IMG/VR virus record: IMGVR_UViG_3300005288_000027
Coordinates: 1-30,977 of that record
Length of the DNA: 30,977 nt
Strand: one strand, 5' to 3'
From: a virus
This document shows positions 29,874 through 30,977 of the stretch, one piece after another. Position numbers and translations under genes: made by a program. Below the pieces are notes generated by a model. That model ran no database searches and was not told the origin of the DNA. It saw only the letters and a list, made by a program, of their open reading frames with translations. The first letter of the stretch is position 1; each line of letters begins with the position of its first letter.

Positions 29874-30494
29874 ATGTCCGCAGTAGCTCAAGCAGCACCA
29901 GCAGTGACCATCCCTGAAATCGGCCAGGCGTTCGGCGGCGGATTCTTCAGCGGCATCACCCGTGACCCGGACACCGGCAAGCGCTACCTGAACATCACTG
30001 CCGGCGCCGAGCACGAACTCAGCGGGACCTGGGGCGAGTACGGCGAGAAGACCGAAGGTGCCGACAGCTTCACCAACAGCCGGACCAACACCGAAGCCAT
30101 GGCAGCGGCTGGCAGCAAACTGGCGCAGCAGGTGCTGGCTCTGGATATCGGCGGCTTCAACGACTGGGCGATCCCAGCGCGTGACGTGCAGGAGCTGCAA
30201 TACCGCCACTTCAAACCGACCACCGAAGCGAACTGGCAGTACGGTCGCAGCGGTGACAACCCGAACAGCGAGCCTGTTGGCCTGCTGCACACCGAAGAAT
30301 CTCCAGTGCAGACCACATTGGCCGCCTTCCAAGCTGGCGGCGCCGAAGCCTTCAAGCCAACCTGGTACTGGTCATCTTCGCAGCGCTCCGCCCACACCGC
30401 GTTCTTCATGCTCTTCGTTGATGGCATTCAGAACTACCACGCCAAGAACAACGAGCTCCGTGTCCGCCCCGTCCGCAGTCAATTGATTGATTAA
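29874..30494 (+). CDS. DGR variable protein 2 (DUF1566 / C-type-lectin-like fold)
   Basis: The 206-residue protein begins MSAVAQAAPAVTIPEIGQAFGGGFFSGITRD and has the DUF1566-like core GGFNDWAIPARDVQELQYRHFKPT, then WYWSSSQRS. The variable repeat covers Tyr165 to Arg201; variable residues are 168, 174-176, 178, 180, 182, 187-190, 192 and 193. There is no signal peptide. GAGGAAAG precedes the start. Its core differs from protein 1 outside the repeat, so this is a second, independent scaffold carrying the same repeat. Confidence 0.85.
   Translation: MSAVAQAAPAVTIPEIGQAFGGGFFSGITRDPDTGKRYLNITAGAEHELSGTWGEYGEKTEGADSFTNSRTNTEAMAAAGSKLAQQVLALDIGGFNDWAIPARDVQELQYRHFKPTTEANWQYGRSGDNPNSEPVGLLHTEESPVQTTLAAFQAGGAEAFKPTWYWSSSQRSAHTAFFMLFVDGIQNYHAKNNELRVRPVRSQLID
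30366..30478 (+). repeat. DGR variable repeat, copy 2 (VR2)
   Basis: This is the partner of VR1, offset by 697 bases. The final 26 bases (30453-30478, GAGCTCCGTG...CCGCAG) are GC-rich and the same in both copies, which fits the initiation-of-mutagenic-homing element at the 3' end of DGR repeats. After the repeat both genes share TTATTTAATCC. Confidence 0.9.
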
Positions 30495-30508
30495 TTTGCT
30501 TATTTAAT

Positions 30509-30526
30509 CCGGTCGCTTGCGGCCGG
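30509..30526 (+). other. Hairpin downstream of VR2
   Basis: CCGGTCGC and GCGGCCGG can pair over eight positions (one G-T) around two bases. No clear T-run follows, so it is less like a terminator and more like the structured element that stimulates homing in other DGRs. It lies 30 bases after VR2. Confidence 0.5.
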
Positions 30527-30548
30527 TTGCTCTTGGAGAGCGAGCCTT

Positions 30549-30905
30549 ATGGCGATGCACACGGATTTGCAGATCTACAAAGTTTCGCTGGGCCTGCTCC
30601 AGATGGCCACGAACCTCACCCGCAACATACCGCGCGACCTGAAGCAGTCTCTCGGGAAACGCGTCATCGATGAGTGTATCGACGTACTGATGTTGATCGC
30701 ACGAGCCAATGCGACGCCTGACAAGCGCCCACACCTGACGTTGCTGGTCGAGAAGGTCCAGGTGATCGAGTTCCTGATGCGGCTTTTCAAAGAGAGTCGA
30801 TTCATCAGCATCACGCAGCACGCCACCGCGATTGAGGTCACCACCTCAATTGGCAAACAGGCCAACGCCTGGAAACGTTCCACCCCAACCGCGCCCGCCA
30901 CCTGA
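30549..30905 (+). CDS. avd: DGR accessory protein Avd (four-helix bundle)
   Basis: The 118-residue protein has the all-helical, basic pattern of Avd-like / four-helix-bundle proteins: TDLQIYKVSLGLLQMATNLTRNIPRDLKQSLGKRVIDECIDVLMLIARANATPDKRPHLTLLVEKVQVIEFLMRLFKESRFISITQHATAIEVTTSIGKQANAW. Avd forms a pentameric barrel that binds the DGR reverse transcriptase and the template RNA and is needed for cDNA synthesis. GGAGAG precedes the start. The order target-target-avd fits a DGR; template repeat and reverse transcriptase should follow outside the window. Confidence 0.85.
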   Translation: MAMHTDLQIYKVSLGLLQMATNLTRNIPRDLKQSLGKRVIDECIDVLMLIARANATPDKRPHLTLLVEKVQVIEFLMRLFKESRFISITQHATAIEVTTSIGKQANAWKRSTPTAPAT

Positions 30906-30977
30906 GAGTTACGGCTTTCAGGTCTGTGCGAATTGAATCTGGTCGTGCCGCTGACCTCTGGGTCACCGCCATGCGCA
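30906..30977 (+). other. Right edge: sequence after avd, template repeat not reached
   Basis: The last 72 bases show no similarity to the variable repeats and no clear gene. In many DGRs the template repeat starts within a few hundred bases after avd, so it should lie just beyond the edge. Confidence 0.5.

Noticed and set aside
30906-30977. Template repeat of the DGR at the right edge
   Set aside because: I compared the last 72 bases with both variable repeats and their flanks and found no alignment; the template must lie further right.
1-30977. tRNA genes, CRISPR arrays, insertion sequences
   Set aside because: I saw no cloverleaf-like sequence, no regularly spaced short repeats and no transposase in the window; the repeats present are explained above.

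Overview
The window looks like the interior of a temperate, contractile-tailed phage (myophage) integrated in a Pseudomonas genome or carried as a Pseudomonas phage. The host guess rests on high GC content, a DUF1654-type gene (a family I know from Pseudomonas) and the overall prophage style; it is an inference. The head and packaging genes are lambda-like (Nu1/gpA terminase, gpW, gpB portal, gpC S49 protease, gpD decoration, gpE capsid, FII joining protein). The tail genes are Mu-like (sheath, tube, frameshifted assembly chaperone, tape measure, DNA circularisation protein).

Layout. From about 24.4 kb leftwards almost everything is on the minus strand and reads early to late: cro-like gene, small regulators, Rha/KilAC regulator, O-like and P-like replication genes, small genes including a 43-residue membrane protein, VRR-NUC nuclease, tyrosine recombinase, zinc-finger protein, probable late regulator, a holin/spanin-like membrane cassette, terminase, head genes, tail genes. 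Intrinsic terminators punctuate this operon, which implies antitermination. Baseplate, fibre and probably endolysin genes lie beyond the left edge.

The immunity region at 24.38-26.26 kb holds a CI/LexA-type repressor on the plus strand, three operators between cI and cro, two more copies of the same operator at a leftward-type early promoter, a small membrane protein next to cI, and a DUF1654 gene with a LexA-like box in front of it. The divergent plus-strand operon starts at about 26.26 kb with a long leader containing an almost perfect boxA, then a LuxR-type HTH protein and several unknown small genes.

The most interesting part is the right end (29.2 kb to the edge): a diversity-generating retroelement (DGR). 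Two consecutive genes with DUF1566/C-type-lectin-like C-termini carry the same 113-nt variable repeat. The two copies differ at 20 positions, nearly all at first and second codon positions of what would be AAY codons, with the rest identical. An Avd-like accessory gene follows. The template repeat and reverse transcriptase are not in the window and should lie just past 30977. The DGR sits in the early-operon accessory position, not beside the tail fibre genes, so its targets may not be ordinary receptor-binding proteins.
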